64,000 nt of DNA. Origin: JAZKID01 sp965247525. GTDB lineage: Bacteria; Pseudomonadota; Alphaproteobacteria; Rhizobiales; UBA4765. The position numbers and the translations under genes are program-made. This document shows, in pieces, positions 17,250-26,108 of this stretch; positions within the stretch are counted from its first letter, which is position 1; each line of letters opens with the position of its first letter. The DNA is taken from NCBI GenBank assembly GCA_965247525.1, contig OZ252015.1:1674001-1738000 (forward strand). The letters are read 5' to 3'. The notes under the pieces are model-generated. The model was not told the origin of the DNA. It did no database searches and was given only the letters and a program-made list of their open reading frames with translations.

Positions 17250-17510
17250 TTGCAGGTCACGGTCCGCGACAACAATGTTGATCAGGCGCTTCGCGCCTTA
17301 AAGAAAAAGCTCCAGCGCGAGGGCGTTTTCCGCGAAATGAAACTTCGCGGCCATTACGAAAAGCCTTCAGAAGAGAAGACACGCAAAAAGGCGGAAGCGA
17401 TCCGCCGCGCGCGCAAACTGAAGCGCAAGAAGGAAATGAAAGAAGGCGGCGGTGCAGGTAACAGCCAGCAGGAACGCCAAGAGGCCGGAAAAAAAGGCAA
17501 GAAAAAGTAA
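17250..17510 (+). CDS. rpsU: 30S ribosomal protein bS21
   Basis: This 86-residue basic protein has the S21 core VRDNNVDQALRALKKKLQREGVFREMKLRGHYEKPSEEKTRKKAEAIRRARK split by standard family spacing, plus a Gly/Gln/Lys-rich C-terminal extension common in alphaproteobacteria. It starts with TTG at 17250 preceded by CGGAG. A promoter and hairpin immediately upstream suggest regulated expression, and a two-hairpin terminator element follows. Confidence 0.95.
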   Translation: MQVTVRDNNVDQALRALKKKLQREGVFREMKLRGHYEKPSEEKTRKKAEAIRRARKLKRKKEMKEGGGAGNSQQERQEAGKKGKKK

Positions 17511-17530
17511 GGCGCAACCTATTATGGGGC

Positions 17531-17595
17531 CAAACATGCCAGTGGCATGATTTGAGTGCCGAACGCCCTGAGCCAAAAGCGAAGGGCTTTTTTTT
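17531..17595 (+). repeat. Dispersed two-hairpin element, copy B (terminator after rpsU)
   Basis: CATGCC-AG-TGGCATG is followed by the shared TTTGAGTGCCGAACGC linker, then the second hairpin GCCCT..AGGGC and a run of eight T. Layout and linker match copies near 1.7, 31.8 and 55.3 kb. It is the intrinsic terminator of rpsU. Confidence 0.85.
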
Positions 17596-17717
17596 GAAAA
17601 ATAGTTTGTTTTTCTGTTCTTTCTTAATCAAATCATTCCAACAACCTTGCAAAGCTTTGCAAGGTTGATTTGTTTTCGGCATAGTCTGTTTGTTCCGCTC
17701 ACTACTAAGAGGTCGAT

Positions 17718-18584
17718 GTGATCCGTTTTTCAAAATTCAAAGCATTTGCATTTGCCCTCTGCGGCAGCACGGTGCTGCTCGCGGGCTGTGTCAGTGATTC
17801 CTCGCTTCCAGGTTTTGGCGGCGAACAGGTTGCGGCGACCGACCCCAGCAACAATATTGAATCGCTGTCCACGATTATCGCGCAAAACCCTAAAGACGCG
17901 CACACGCTGAACATTCGCGGCGCGGTCTACGCCCAGCAGGGAAGGACAGATGCAGCACTTGCCGATTTCAACGCCGCAATTGCCGCGCAGCCAAATTATG
18001 CGCAGGTCTACGTCAACCGCGCACTTTTGTACCGACGCCTCAACAAGACCGAGCTTGCGCTTGCGGACTACAACCGCGCGCTTGAAATCGACCCCAGCTA
18101 TTATCAGGCGATTGTCGGGCGTGGAACCGTGTTCCGCCAGAGCGGGCATACGCTTGAAGCGCTGAACGACTTTGAACGCGCCATCAAAATCAAATCGGAT
18201 GATGCGCAGGCCTATTACAATCGCGGCCTGATCTACCAGACCCGCGGCATGAACGATTTTGCGATGGATGATTTCACGACAGCCATCGGCCTCAACCCGA
18301 ATGTGCAGGAAAGTTATTATTCACGGGGATTGTCGCGGCTTGCTGCCGGCGACAACAAGCGTGCGGCGGAAGATTTTGGCGAGGTCGTTAAAATCAATCC
18401 GCAAAATGCTGACGGCTGGGCACAGCGTGGCCTTGCCTTGGAAAAATCAGGCAATAAAGAAGAGGCTGCGAAAGCCTATGCCGAAGCGCAGAATCTGGAT
18501 GGATCGAACCGGATTGCCCGTGACGGCGCCTCGCGCCTGGGCGGTGGCGGCAGTTTCGGCGGCGGGCTGTTTAGCAAGCGGTAG
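17718..18584 (+). CDS. TPR-repeat lipoprotein
   Basis: This 288-residue protein starts with GTG at 17718. It has a lipoprotein signal (MIRFSKFKAFAFALCGSTVLLAGC; lipobox LAGC) and about six consecutive 34-residue TPRs (for example AQVYVNRALLYRRLNKTELA, AYYNRGLIYQTRGMNDFA, GWAQRGLALEKSGN..), ending in a Gly-rich tail. It is likely a periplasmic scaffold attached to the outer membrane. It is monocistronic, and the client is unknown. Confidence 0.85.
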   Translation: MIRFSKFKAFAFALCGSTVLLAGCVSDSSLPGFGGEQVAATDPSNNIESLSTIIAQNPKDAHTLNIRGAVYAQQGRTDAALADFNAAIAAQPNYAQVYVNRALLYRRLNKTELALADYNRALEIDPSYYQAIVGRGTVFRQSGHTLEALNDFERAIKIKSDDAQAYYNRGLIYQTRGMNDFAMDDFTTAIGLNPNVQESYYSRGLSRLAAGDNKRAAEDFGEVVKINPQNADGWAQRGLALEKSGNKEEAAKAYAEAQNLDGSNRIARDGASRLGGGGSFGGGLFSKR

Positions 18585-18667
18585 ACTCCAATTTAATACA
18601 ATTTGATTGTTTTGACAGTGACGGCAAACCCATGTTTAATTTGGTTTGTATATTCAAGGATTTTTTT

Positions 18668-18895
18668 ATGTCTTCAATTATTGATAAAACACGTCACCAC
18701 AGAAAAATCAGCTCAGATCAGTCTGTGCCTGTGCAGAAGCGCCAAGTTGAGAATACACCAAAAAGCAATTCGACAGTTCAAGCGGGTGTAGGTGCAAAAC
18801 TTGAAGAGCCTTCAACATTCAGCCAAATTTTAACAGGCATAGCGTCTTTCCTCTCAGCGCCATGTACACGAGACAGCGGTTGTAAAAGCAATTAA
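18668..18895 (+). CDS. Small orphan protein, 75 aa
   Basis: I do not recognise this protein. ATG 18668 has AAGGA 8-12 bp upstream. The N-terminus is polar and basic (MSSIIDKTRHHRKISSDQ), the middle Ser/Thr/Asn-rich, and the end a short amphipathic or hydrophobic helix (FSQILTGIASFLSAP) with two Cys in the tail. It shares the start context (A/G-rich, then T-run, then ATG) and the polar N-terminus seen in the other orphan genes of this window. It is AT-rich relative to its neighbours. Confidence 0.55.
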   Translation: MSSIIDKTRHHRKISSDQSVPVQKRQVENTPKSNSTVQAGVGAKLEEPSTFSQILTGIASFLSAPCTRDSGCKSN

Positions 18896-18972
18896 AGCTC
18901 ATAAATTTAATTGTTATTTGCTCTTGAATTGCTTTTGCAAATTGGCACATCGGTAAAACAAGCCAAAATGGC

Positions 18973-20370
18973 CTAAAGCGCCTTGATGATACCTTCAGTT
19001 ACCTTTTTAGCGTCACCGAACAGCATCATCGTATTGTCTTTGAAAAACAGCTCGTTCTCGACGCCCGCATAACCAGCCCCCATGCTGCGCTTGACGAAGA
19101 TGACAGTTTTGGCTTTTTCCACATCAAGCACCGGCATGCCGAAGATCGGCGATTTGGGATCGGTCTTGGCGGCGGGGTTGGTGACATCATTGGCGCCGAT
19201 GACATAGGCCACATCGGCCTGCGCAAATTCATTGTTGATATCTTCAAGCTCGAACACGTCATCATAAGGCACATTGGCCTCGGCCAGCAGCACGTTCATA
19301 TGTCCGGGCATGCGGCCTGCGACGGGGTGAATGGCGTATTTGACTTCGACGCCTTCTTTTTTCAGCGTGTCGGCCATCTCGCGCAAAGCATGCTGCGCTT
19401 GCGCCACTGCCATGCCATAACCCGGCACGATGATGACCTTTGAAGCGTTCTTCATAATGAAGGCCGCGTCTTCCGCCGAGCCGCGCTTGACGGGGCGCTG
19501 CTCGACATGGCCTTCGCCGGCGCTGGCGCTGTCCCCGCCAAACCCGCCGATAATCACCGAGAGAATGGAACGGTTCATGCCTTTGCACATGATGTAGGAC
19601 AGAATGGCACCCGACGAGCCAACAAGTGCGCCTGTGATAATAAGCGCCGTGTTGCCAAGCGTGAAACCAATGCCCGCCGCCGCCCATCCGGAATAGGAGT
19701 TGAGCATCGACACGACGACCGGCATGTCGGCGCCGCCAATCGGCACGATAAGAAGTGCGCCAAGCGCGAGCGAGACAAGCACGATCAGCCAGAACACGGC
19801 ATGTGCTTCGGTGCGCATGAACAGCGCGATCAAAAGCACCAGCAAAATGGCAAAGCCCAGTGAGATCTTATGGCGCTGCGGCAGCATCAGCGGCGCGCCG
19901 CCCATCGTGCCGTTGAGTTTCAGAAAGGCGATGACGCTGCCGGAAAAAGTAATGGCGCCAATTGAAACGCCAAGCGCCATTTCAGCCAAGCTGGATGAAT
20001 GGATCGCACCCGTGACGCCAATGCCCATGGCCTGCGGCGCATACAATGCGGCGGCGGCCACCAGAATCGCCGAAAGGCCGACGAGCGAATGAAATGCTGC
20101 CACCAGTTGCGGCATTGCTGTCATTGCCACACGCCGCGCAATCACCGCACCAATACCGCCGCCGATAATCAATGCCAGCGCGATCAGCACATAGCCGCGC
20201 GCCGTGCCGGGCGGCTGCAAAACCAGGGTTGTGAAAATGGCCAGCGCCATTCCGGCCATGCCAAACTGGTTGCCGCGCTGGGCGGTGACAGGATGCGACA
20301 GGCCGCGCAGCGCCAGAATAAACAGAACACCCGAGGCAAGATAAAACAGGGCCGCGATAGTGGCGCTCAT
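18973..20370 (-). CDS. pntB: NAD(P) transhydrogenase subunit beta
   Basis: This 465-residue protein has nine or so membrane helices (domain II) followed by the NADP-binding domain III (KVIIVPGYGMAVAQAQHALREM; HPVAGRMPGHMNVLLAEANVPYD; YVIGANDVTNPAA; VIFVKRSMGAGYAG). With PntAA and PntAB it couples proton entry to NADPH formation. Its ATG overlaps the stop of a small inserted ORF (ATGA). Confidence 0.96.
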   Translation of the reverse strand: MSATIAALFYLASGVLFILALRGLSHPVTAQRGNQFGMAGMALAIFTTLVLQPPGTARGYVLIALALIIGGGIGAVIARRVAMTAMPQLVAAFHSLVGLSAILVAAAALYAPQAMGIGVTGAIHSSSLAEMALGVSIGAITFSGSVIAFLKLNGTMGGAPLMLPQRHKISLGFAILLVLLIALFMRTEAHAVFWLIVLVSLALGALLIVPIGGADMPVVVSMLNSYSGWAAAGIGFTLGNTALIITGALVGSSGAILSYIMCKGMNRSILSVIIGGFGGDSASAGEGHVEQRPVKRGSAEDAAFIMKNASKVIIVPGYGMAVAQAQHALREMADTLKKEGVEVKYAIHPVAGRMPGHMNVLLAEANVPYDDVFELEDINNEFAQADVAYVIGANDVTNPAAKTDPKSPIFGMPVLDVEKAKTVIFVKRSMGAGYAGVENELFFKDNTMMLFGDAKKVTEGIIKAL

Positions 20371-20627
20371 TTTGTACTGTCTAGTCTTTTTTGCAATTCT
20401 GCCTCTTTGGTTTCAATCCATAGTTTAAGTAATTTAAATATTCTAAAATTGAAAATTTCAGGAATTTTAGTATCTAATAAATATATAAAATTAAAAATAC
20501 ATAAGAATCCAATAATCGTAAGTGCATAACCATCATCCTGATAGGGTGAGCGGTTAAGAACCCCATAGAGGCAAAATAAAACTGCACATCCTGATACTAC
20601 AATTAGAAAATATCTTAAAAATTTCAT
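20367..20627 (-). CDS. Small two-helix membrane protein inside the pnt operon
   Basis: This 86-residue protein has two predicted membrane helices (FLRYFLIVVSGCAVLFCLYGVL; ALTIIGFLCIFNFIYLL) and a basic/acidic tail. It is not a normal transhydrogenase component. It has GAGGAC before its ATG, begins 10 bp after the pntAB stop and overlaps the pntB start, so it is cotranscribed and probably coupled. It is strongly AT-rich compared with the flanking pnt genes, which suggests later insertion. No family recognised. Confidence 0.65.
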   Translation of the reverse strand: MKFLRYFLIVVSGCAVLFCLYGVLNRSPYQDDGYALTIIGFLCIFNFIYLLDTKIPEIFNFRIFKLLKLWIETKEAELQKRLDSTK

Positions 20628-20636
20628 TTTATGTCC

Positions 20637-21089
20637 TCACTTGTTCTTCCGATACATCGCCAGCATGCGCTGGGTGACAAGAAAACCGCCCGCAATGTTG
20701 ATGGCGGCCAGCAAAAGTGCAAAGAAGCCGAACACTTGCGCGCTTTTTGCGCCCGGATCGGTCGATGAGAATGTGTCAACGCCAGCCGCCAGCAGAGCGC
20801 CGACAATAATCACGGAGGAGATGGCATTGGTGACGGACATCAGCGGTGTATGCAGCGCGGGTGTGACCTGCCAGACAACATAATAGCCGACAAAAATGGC
20901 CAGCACGAAAATGGACAGGCGAAACACGAACGGGTCGATTGCGCCGCCGGTTGCACTGCTTGCGGCGATGCCGACCGTTTCTGAATAATGGTCGAGCGAA
21001 TGAAGGGCCTCGCTGAGAGCACGAGACGCATCTTGCAGCGCCGCGCGGGCGTTTTCGACCAGCTCATTTCCAACAAGCGATTGCGTCAT
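20637..21089 (-). CDS. pntAB: NAD(P) transhydrogenase subunit alpha part 2
   Basis: This 150-residue membrane subunit (domain II part of alpha) has about three to four helices (PFVFRLSIFVLAIFVGYYVVWQV; TPLMSVTNAISSVIIVGALLA; QVFGFFALLLAAINIAGGFLVTQRML), the family hallmark HTPLMSVTNAIS included. The first ~45 residues are a longer polar extension than usual. Its start overlaps the pntAA stop. Confidence 0.93.
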   Translation of the reverse strand: MTQSLVGNELVENARAALQDASRALSEALHSLDHYSETVGIAASSATGGAIDPFVFRLSIFVLAIFVGYYVVWQVTPALHTPLMSVTNAISSVIIVGALLAAGVDTFSSTDPGAKSAQVFGFFALLLAAINIAGGFLVTQRMLAMYRKNK

Positions 21090-22240
21090 GCGGATTTGAC
21101 CTTTGCTGTAAACTGCGAATGCACGATTTTGCCTTGGTACGTCAGCAGCGTGGCCTTTACCAGTTCATCTTCCATGTCAGGCTTCAGCGCTTTGCTGTCT
21201 TTGTCGATCAGTGTTTCGGCAAAGTTGAAAAGATTGCGCGCGTAAAGCAGGGAGGCGGTCTGTGCCAGTGCGCCCGCGCCATTGCCAAGCCCGATAATCT
21301 TGACGCCGTTGACGTCGATTGTCTCTGACGCTTTCGCGCCTGCGACATTGCCGCCGCGTTCAACCGCTAGATCGACAATGATGGCACCCGGCTGCATCGC
21401 CTCGACCATTCCCTTGCTAACAAGAAGCGGCGCGGCGCGGCCGGGGATTAGCGCTGTCGTGATGACGACATCCTGCTTGGCGATGTGGGCGGTGACAAGT
21501 TCGGCCTGCAATGCCTGATAGGCTTCCGACATCGGCTTGGCGTAGCCTGTCGCGGTTTCGGCGGCCTTGAACTCGTCATTTTCAACGGCGATGAATTTTG
21601 CGCCAAGCGAGGCAACCTGTTCTTTGGCCGCGGCGCGCACATCGGTCGCGGTGACAACGGCGCCAAGCCGGCGGGCAGTGGCAATCGCCTGCAGTCCGGC
21701 GACGCCAGCACCCATGACAAACACTTTTGCAGCCGGTACAGTGCCTGCCGCCGTCATCATCATCGGGAAGGCGCGGCCAAAAGCGGCGGAGGCTTCAATG
21801 ACAGCGCGGTAGCCCGCAAGATTGGCCTGTGATGACAGAACATCCATATTCTGCGCGCGGGTGATGCGCGGCATCATGTCCATGGCGAAAGCGGAAATGC
21901 CTGAAAGGGCAATAAAATCCAAGGTTTTTTCATTGCCAAAAGGATCAAGCACGGCAAGCAGAACCGCATTTTTCTTCATCAACTTGATGTCGTCGCCTGC
22001 AGGGCGCGCCACCTGCACAAACAGATCGGCCGTGCCGAGAAGCTCGGAGCGCAGCGCGATACGCGCGCCTGCAGCAATATACGCATTGTCGGGAAAGCCT
22101 GCAGAGACACCCGCGCCTTTTTCAAGCGCGACAGCCGCGCCCAATGCAACAAAGCGTTTTGTGGTGTCGGGTGTGAGGGCAACGCGCTGCTCTGGCGCCT
22201 GTTCACGAAGGCAGGCAACGAGGAGCGGGGTGTCTGCCAT
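21086..22240 (-). CDS. pntAA: NAD(P) transhydrogenase subunit alpha part 1
   Basis: This 384-residue NAD-binding domain I has EQRVALTPDTTKRFVALGAAVALEKGAG, QANLAGYRAVIEAS, and a Rossmann motif VFVMGAGVAGLQAIATARRLGAVVTATDVR. The split PntAA/PntAB arrangement is typical of alphaproteobacteria such as Rhodospirillum. ATG 22240 overlaps the stop of the upstream oxidase-subunit-like gene (TGATG). Confidence 0.96.
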   Translation of the reverse strand: MADTPLLVACLREQAPEQRVALTPDTTKRFVALGAAVALEKGAGVSAGFPDNAYIAAGARIALRSELLGTADLFVQVARPAGDDIKLMKKNAVLLAVLDPFGNEKTLDFIALSGISAFAMDMMPRITRAQNMDVLSSQANLAGYRAVIEASAAFGRAFPMMMTAAGTVPAAKVFVMGAGVAGLQAIATARRLGAVVTATDVRAAAKEQVASLGAKFIAVENDEFKAAETATGYAKPMSEAYQALQAELVTAHIAKQDVVITTALIPGRAAPLLVSKGMVEAMQPGAIIVDLAVERGGNVAGAKASETIDVNGVKIIGLGNGAGALAQTASLLYARNLFNFAETLIDKDSKALKPDMEDELVKATLLTYQGKIVHSQFTAKVKSA

Positions 22241-22398
22241 CAGACGAGAAAGAACGCCATCAGGACCAGCAGAACAATAACAGCGCCCGATCCCCATTTC
22301 GCCAGTGTCAGAAATCCGTCATAAGTGGCCACATGCGCTTTGTAATCCATCGCATTGGTTCCGGCGGTTGTTGGTTCGTAAGCAATTTCGTCGGCCAT
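22240..22398 (-). CDS. aa3-type cytochrome c oxidase subunit IV-like peptide
   Basis: This 52-residue protein has a polar start and one C-terminal membrane helix (TLAKWGSGAVIVLLVLMAFFLV) preceded by MDYKAHVATYDGFL, the pattern of the short bacterial aa3 oxidase subunit IV family. It is the first gene of the pnt operon, a frequent arrangement in alphaproteobacteria. It may associate with a terminal oxidase encoded elsewhere, or serve the transhydrogenase. Confidence 0.75.
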   Translation of the reverse strand: MADEIAYEPTTAGTNAMDYKAHVATYDGFLTLAKWGSGAVIVLLVLMAFFLV

Positions 22399-22459
22399 GA
22401 TTTTGTCCCCGTGTCTGGTGGTGATTATGGCAAATGCCGGCTTGAGGAGCAATGGCGAA

Positions 22460-24265
22460 TTACATGCCTTCGAGCTCTGTAATCATGCTGTCGAGGAGCT
22501 CAAGGCCAAGCTTCCAGAAATCGCCGCGTTTTGGGTCGAGGCCAAACGGCGCGAGCAGTTCTGAATAATGTTTTGAGCCACCGGCGCTAAGAAGGGCAAA
22601 ATATTTCGCAACAAAATCAGGGTGTGATTTTTCATACAGCGCATAAAGCGAATTTACCAGACAGTCGCCAAACGCATAGGCGTAAACATAAAACGGCGAA
22701 TGGATGAAATGCGGGATATAAACCCAGAAATTTTCATAGCCTTCGGCAATGTTGACAGCAGGCCCGAGGCTCTCGCTCTGCACGCTCAACCAGATTTGCC
22801 CAAGCTGCTCTCCGGTCAGCTCACCAAGCTTGCGCGCTTCATGCACTTTGCGCTCGAACGTGTAAAACGCGATCTGGCGCACGACCGTATTGATCATGTC
22901 TTCGACTTTTGAGGCCAGCATGGCTTTGCGCTGGGTTTTGTCGGTTGTGGTGGCAAGAAGCGTGCGGAAGGTCAGCATTTCACCAAAAACCGAGGCGGTT
23001 TCGGCAAGTGTGAGCGGCGTCGGCGCCATCAGCGCGCCATTGCCCGCCGCCAGTATCTGGTGGACACCGTGGCCAAGTTCATGCGCCAGCGTCATCACAT
23101 CGCGTGGCTTGCCTTGATAGTTGAGCAAAACATAAGGATGGGCAGATGGCACGGTGGGGTGGGCAAATGCGCCGGGCGCTTTGCCTGTCCGCACAGGCGC
23201 ATCAATCCAGCCGCCATCGAAAAAGCGCTTGGCGATATCAGCCATTTCAGGCGCAAACCCGCCAAAGGATTTCAGAACCGTATCGCGCGCATCGTCCCAG
23301 GCAAATTCTTTGAGATCGACGGTCGGCAATGGTGCGTTCCGGTCCCAGCTTTGCAGCTGGTCTTTGCCGAACCATTTTGCTTTCAGTGCATAATAGCGGT
23401 GGGACAGGCGCGGATAGTAATCGCGCACGGTGGCCACAAGCGCATCGACAACCTCGCGCTCGACGCGGTTGGCCAGATGGCGGCTGTCGGCAATATCTGT
23501 AAAATTGCGCCACTGGTTTGAAATGTCTTTGTCTTTGGCCAGCGTGTTGGTGATGAGTGTAAAAATCCGCAATTCCTGTTTGAACACAACAGAAAGCGCC
23601 TCAAAACCGGCGCGGCGTTTGGCCTCTGTTTTATCGAGAAGCAGGTTGAGCACCGCTTCCAGCCCGAGCTTCTCGCCATCCACTTCAAAGCGGAGCGACG
23701 CCATCGTCTCATCAAACAGCCGGTTCCATGCCGCGCTGCCGGTGACCGATTTTTCAAGAAACAGCTGCTCTAACTTGTCATCAAGCTGGTGCGGTTTTTC
23801 AAGGCGCAGATCGCTGAACCACGGCGCGTAATGCGATAGGTCTTTGTCAGCACGCAGCGCTTTTTCAAGCACGCTGTCATCGACGCGGTTCAGCTCCAGC
23901 TCAAAGAACAGAAGATCGGTGGCAATAGTGGTAACAAAACCCTGCATGTCGCCGTAAAATTTTGCACGGCCCGGATCGACCGTATTTCCTGCATAATTGA
24001 GATAGGCGAACGCCATCAACCGCCCGAGCTTGTCCTGAATGGCCTCGAAGGTTTTGACCCCTTGCGCTAATTTGGCAGGCTTATTTGCCGCATGCTCGGA
24101 CAAGCGGCCTTTATAGCTTGCCGAAAACGCTTTGGCCTGCGCCTCCAGTGCGGCCTTGTCAGCGATAACGGCCGGATCATCCATACCGGGATAAAGATCG
24201 GACAGGTTCCATTCTGGCAGCGACTTTGCAGTCACACTTGATGAGGCATTGGCGGGCTGGGTCAT
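22460..24265 (-). CDS. pepF: M3 family oligoendopeptidase F
   Basis: This 601-residue cytosolic zinc peptidase of the PepF/M3B type degrades peptides of roughly 7-17 residues. The HExxH motif is in VMTLAHELGHGVHQ, the third ligand Glu region is TLAETASVFGEML, and FIHSPFYVYAYAFGDCLV is typical of the family's C-terminal lobe. AAGGAA precedes the ATG at 24265. It is 61 bp upstream of the pnt cluster and may be cotranscribed with it. Confidence 0.95.
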   Translation of the reverse strand: MTQPANASSSVTAKSLPEWNLSDLYPGMDDPAVIADKAALEAQAKAFSASYKGRLSEHAANKPAKLAQGVKTFEAIQDKLGRLMAFAYLNYAGNTVDPGRAKFYGDMQGFVTTIATDLLFFELELNRVDDSVLEKALRADKDLSHYAPWFSDLRLEKPHQLDDKLEQLFLEKSVTGSAAWNRLFDETMASLRFEVDGEKLGLEAVLNLLLDKTEAKRRAGFEALSVVFKQELRIFTLITNTLAKDKDISNQWRNFTDIADSRHLANRVEREVVDALVATVRDYYPRLSHRYYALKAKWFGKDQLQSWDRNAPLPTVDLKEFAWDDARDTVLKSFGGFAPEMADIAKRFFDGGWIDAPVRTGKAPGAFAHPTVPSAHPYVLLNYQGKPRDVMTLAHELGHGVHQILAAGNGALMAPTPLTLAETASVFGEMLTFRTLLATTTDKTQRKAMLASKVEDMINTVVRQIAFYTFERKVHEARKLGELTGEQLGQIWLSVQSESLGPAVNIAEGYENFWVYIPHFIHSPFYVYAYAFGDCLVNSLYALYEKSHPDFVAKYFALLSAGGSKHYSELLAPFGLDPKRGDFWKLGLELLDSMITELEGM

Positions 24266-24396
24266 AAATTCCTTGCGGGCGCGTTGTGAAGCAGGTTTAA
24301 CATCAGGTCGAAGATGGCAAACCCTGCCATGATGATTCGCTTGTGTGCTTATCCGTTATTTAAGAGCTTACGGGTAAAAATTCGAGTTGTATCGAG

Positions 24397-26013
24397 ATGG
24401 ATCTTATGCGCACACAGCTTGCAGCTCTCATTGCCGGTTTTTGCCTGGCCCAGGCCGCCCCCGCTTTTGCTTACATGGTCGACAGGCCGCTTGATGTCCG
24501 CCCCGGCACAGAGCTGAACCACCAGTTCGCTATGCCGTTGCAGGGCGAAGGCAAAGCGCTTCGCGACCTTCTGGACGCCGACAAAAGCGCATTGGGCCGT
24601 GAGCTGAACGCCTATTACGCAGCCTCAAATTACAAATATGTCTGGACCGAGGGCGGCCGTTTCAACGAAAAGGCCGAAGATGTCATCGCCCGCCTGTCCA
24701 ATGCCCGCTATGATGGGCTGATCGCGGAAGATTATATCAAACCGGCATTTTCAAAAGCCAATCCGGCAACCAGCGACAGCAAGGCGCAGGCGCTGGCCGA
24801 ATACGAGCTTTCAAAATCCTGCGTCAGCTTTGTCCGCCATCTGTCGACAGGCCGCATTGATCCGTCGTCCTTGCGTCTTCTGTCAGAAAAAAGAACACCG
24901 GCCAGCGCCCGTAAAATTCTTGAAGATTTTGCAGCCGGAAAAGAGGCCGCGCAAGTGATTGCGGGTTACGAGCCGCAGCACACCGGCTATCAGGCGCTGC
25001 GCACCGCTCTGGCCCAGGCACTTGACGGCGAAAACGCCTCGCTTGCCAATGCAAATGCAAAACCCGTTATCCCATCGGGGCCTGTTCTGGCAGAAGGCAT
25101 GAGCGATGAGCGCGTGCCCATCCTGCGCACCCGTTTTGCCTTGAGCGCAAGTGACACGGGCAAAACCGTGATGGACGCCGAACTTGGCGCGGCCATTCGC
25201 TCGTTTCAAAAAGAAAATGATTTAAAGCCGACGGGAAAACTCAACCGTCTGACACTTGCGGCATTGAACAGGCAGGCCAATACCAAGCCGTCAAAGGGCA
25301 GGGTGCAGGTTGATGACCTCGTCATCAATATGGAAAAATGGCGCTGGTTGCCACGCGATCTTGGCCAGATGAATGTGATGGTCAACATTCCCGAATTTCT
25401 GGTGCGGGTAAACCGCAGCGGCAAGCAGATTTATGAAGGCCGCGTTGTGGTTGGCAAAGCTGACACGCCAACACCGATTTTTTCCAATGCCATTCAGTAT
25501 ATCGTCGTCAACCCATCTTGGAATGTGCCGCAGTCAATCGTCGACAATGAAATGATGCCGATGCTGCAGCGCAATCCAGAAGAGTTTTACCGCCGTGGCT
25601 ACGAGGTGACGCAGGACAAGCACGGCAAGCTGCGTTTTCGCCAGCCGCCGTCAGAGCGCAATGCACTGGGCCGTGTTAAATTCATGTTCCCGAACGACCA
25701 CAACGTCTATCTGCATGACACGCCCGCCAAAGGCTATTTTGAGCGCAGCGTGCGCGCCTTCAGCCATGGCTGCGTGCGTGTCGGCGAGCCGATGAAATTT
25801 GCCAATGCGCTACTGGCGCAGGAAAAGGGCATGAGCGCCAAAAGCATTCAAAAGCTTTACGGCGGCGAAGAGCGCTACATGAACCTGAAAACACCGGTTC
25901 CGGTTCATATCGTCTATTTCACGGCCTATGCCGATGATGACGGGATTTTACAGCACCGCGCCGATATTTATGGTGTTGACCGGCGAATGAAGTCGCTTCT
26001 GGGCCTCAGCTGA
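24397..26013 (+). CDS. Murein L,D-transpeptidase (YcbB-like)
   Basis: This 538-residue periplasmic enzyme has a signal peptide (TQLAALIAGFCLAQAAPAFA), a scaffold region, a peptidoglycan-binding domain (LGAAIRSFQKENDLKPTGKLNRLTLAALN) and a YkuD catalytic domain ending in SHGCVRVG with nucleophile Cys459; the upstream His is in VYLHDTP. This order matches the large YcbB/LdtD type, which makes 3-3 cross-links. A hairpin at 26033-26045 may end the transcript. Confidence 0.92.
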   Translation: MDLMRTQLAALIAGFCLAQAAPAFAYMVDRPLDVRPGTELNHQFAMPLQGEGKALRDLLDADKSALGRELNAYYAASNYKYVWTEGGRFNEKAEDVIARLSNARYDGLIAEDYIKPAFSKANPATSDSKAQALAEYELSKSCVSFVRHLSTGRIDPSSLRLLSEKRTPASARKILEDFAAGKEAAQVIAGYEPQHTGYQALRTALAQALDGENASLANANAKPVIPSGPVLAEGMSDERVPILRTRFALSASDTGKTVMDAELGAAIRSFQKENDLKPTGKLNRLTLAALNRQANTKPSKGRVQVDDLVINMEKWRWLPRDLGQMNVMVNIPEFLVRVNRSGKQIYEGRVVVGKADTPTPIFSNAIQYIVVNPSWNVPQSIVDNEMMPMLQRNPEEFYRRGYEVTQDKHGKLRFRQPPSERNALGRVKFMFPNDHNVYLHDTPAKGYFERSVRAFSHGCVRVGEPMKFANALLAQEKGMSAKSIQKLYGGEERYMNLKTPVPVHIVYFTAYADDDGILQHRADIYGVDRRMKSLLGLS

Positions 26014-26032
26014 CGCGTTCACGTTTGAGTGA

Positions 26033-26052
26033 CGGGCTTTGCCCGCCATTTT
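26033..26052 (+). terminator. Weak terminator after the L,D-transpeptidase gene
   Basis: CGGGC-TTT-GCCCG is followed by CATTTTCTTT 20 bp after the stop codon. The stem is short and the U-run interrupted. Confidence 0.45.
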
Positions 26053-26108
26053 CTTTGCCCTTTGTTAACCTTATGCTCACCCGGCGCAGCTAATCTATAG
26101 TGGTGGGT

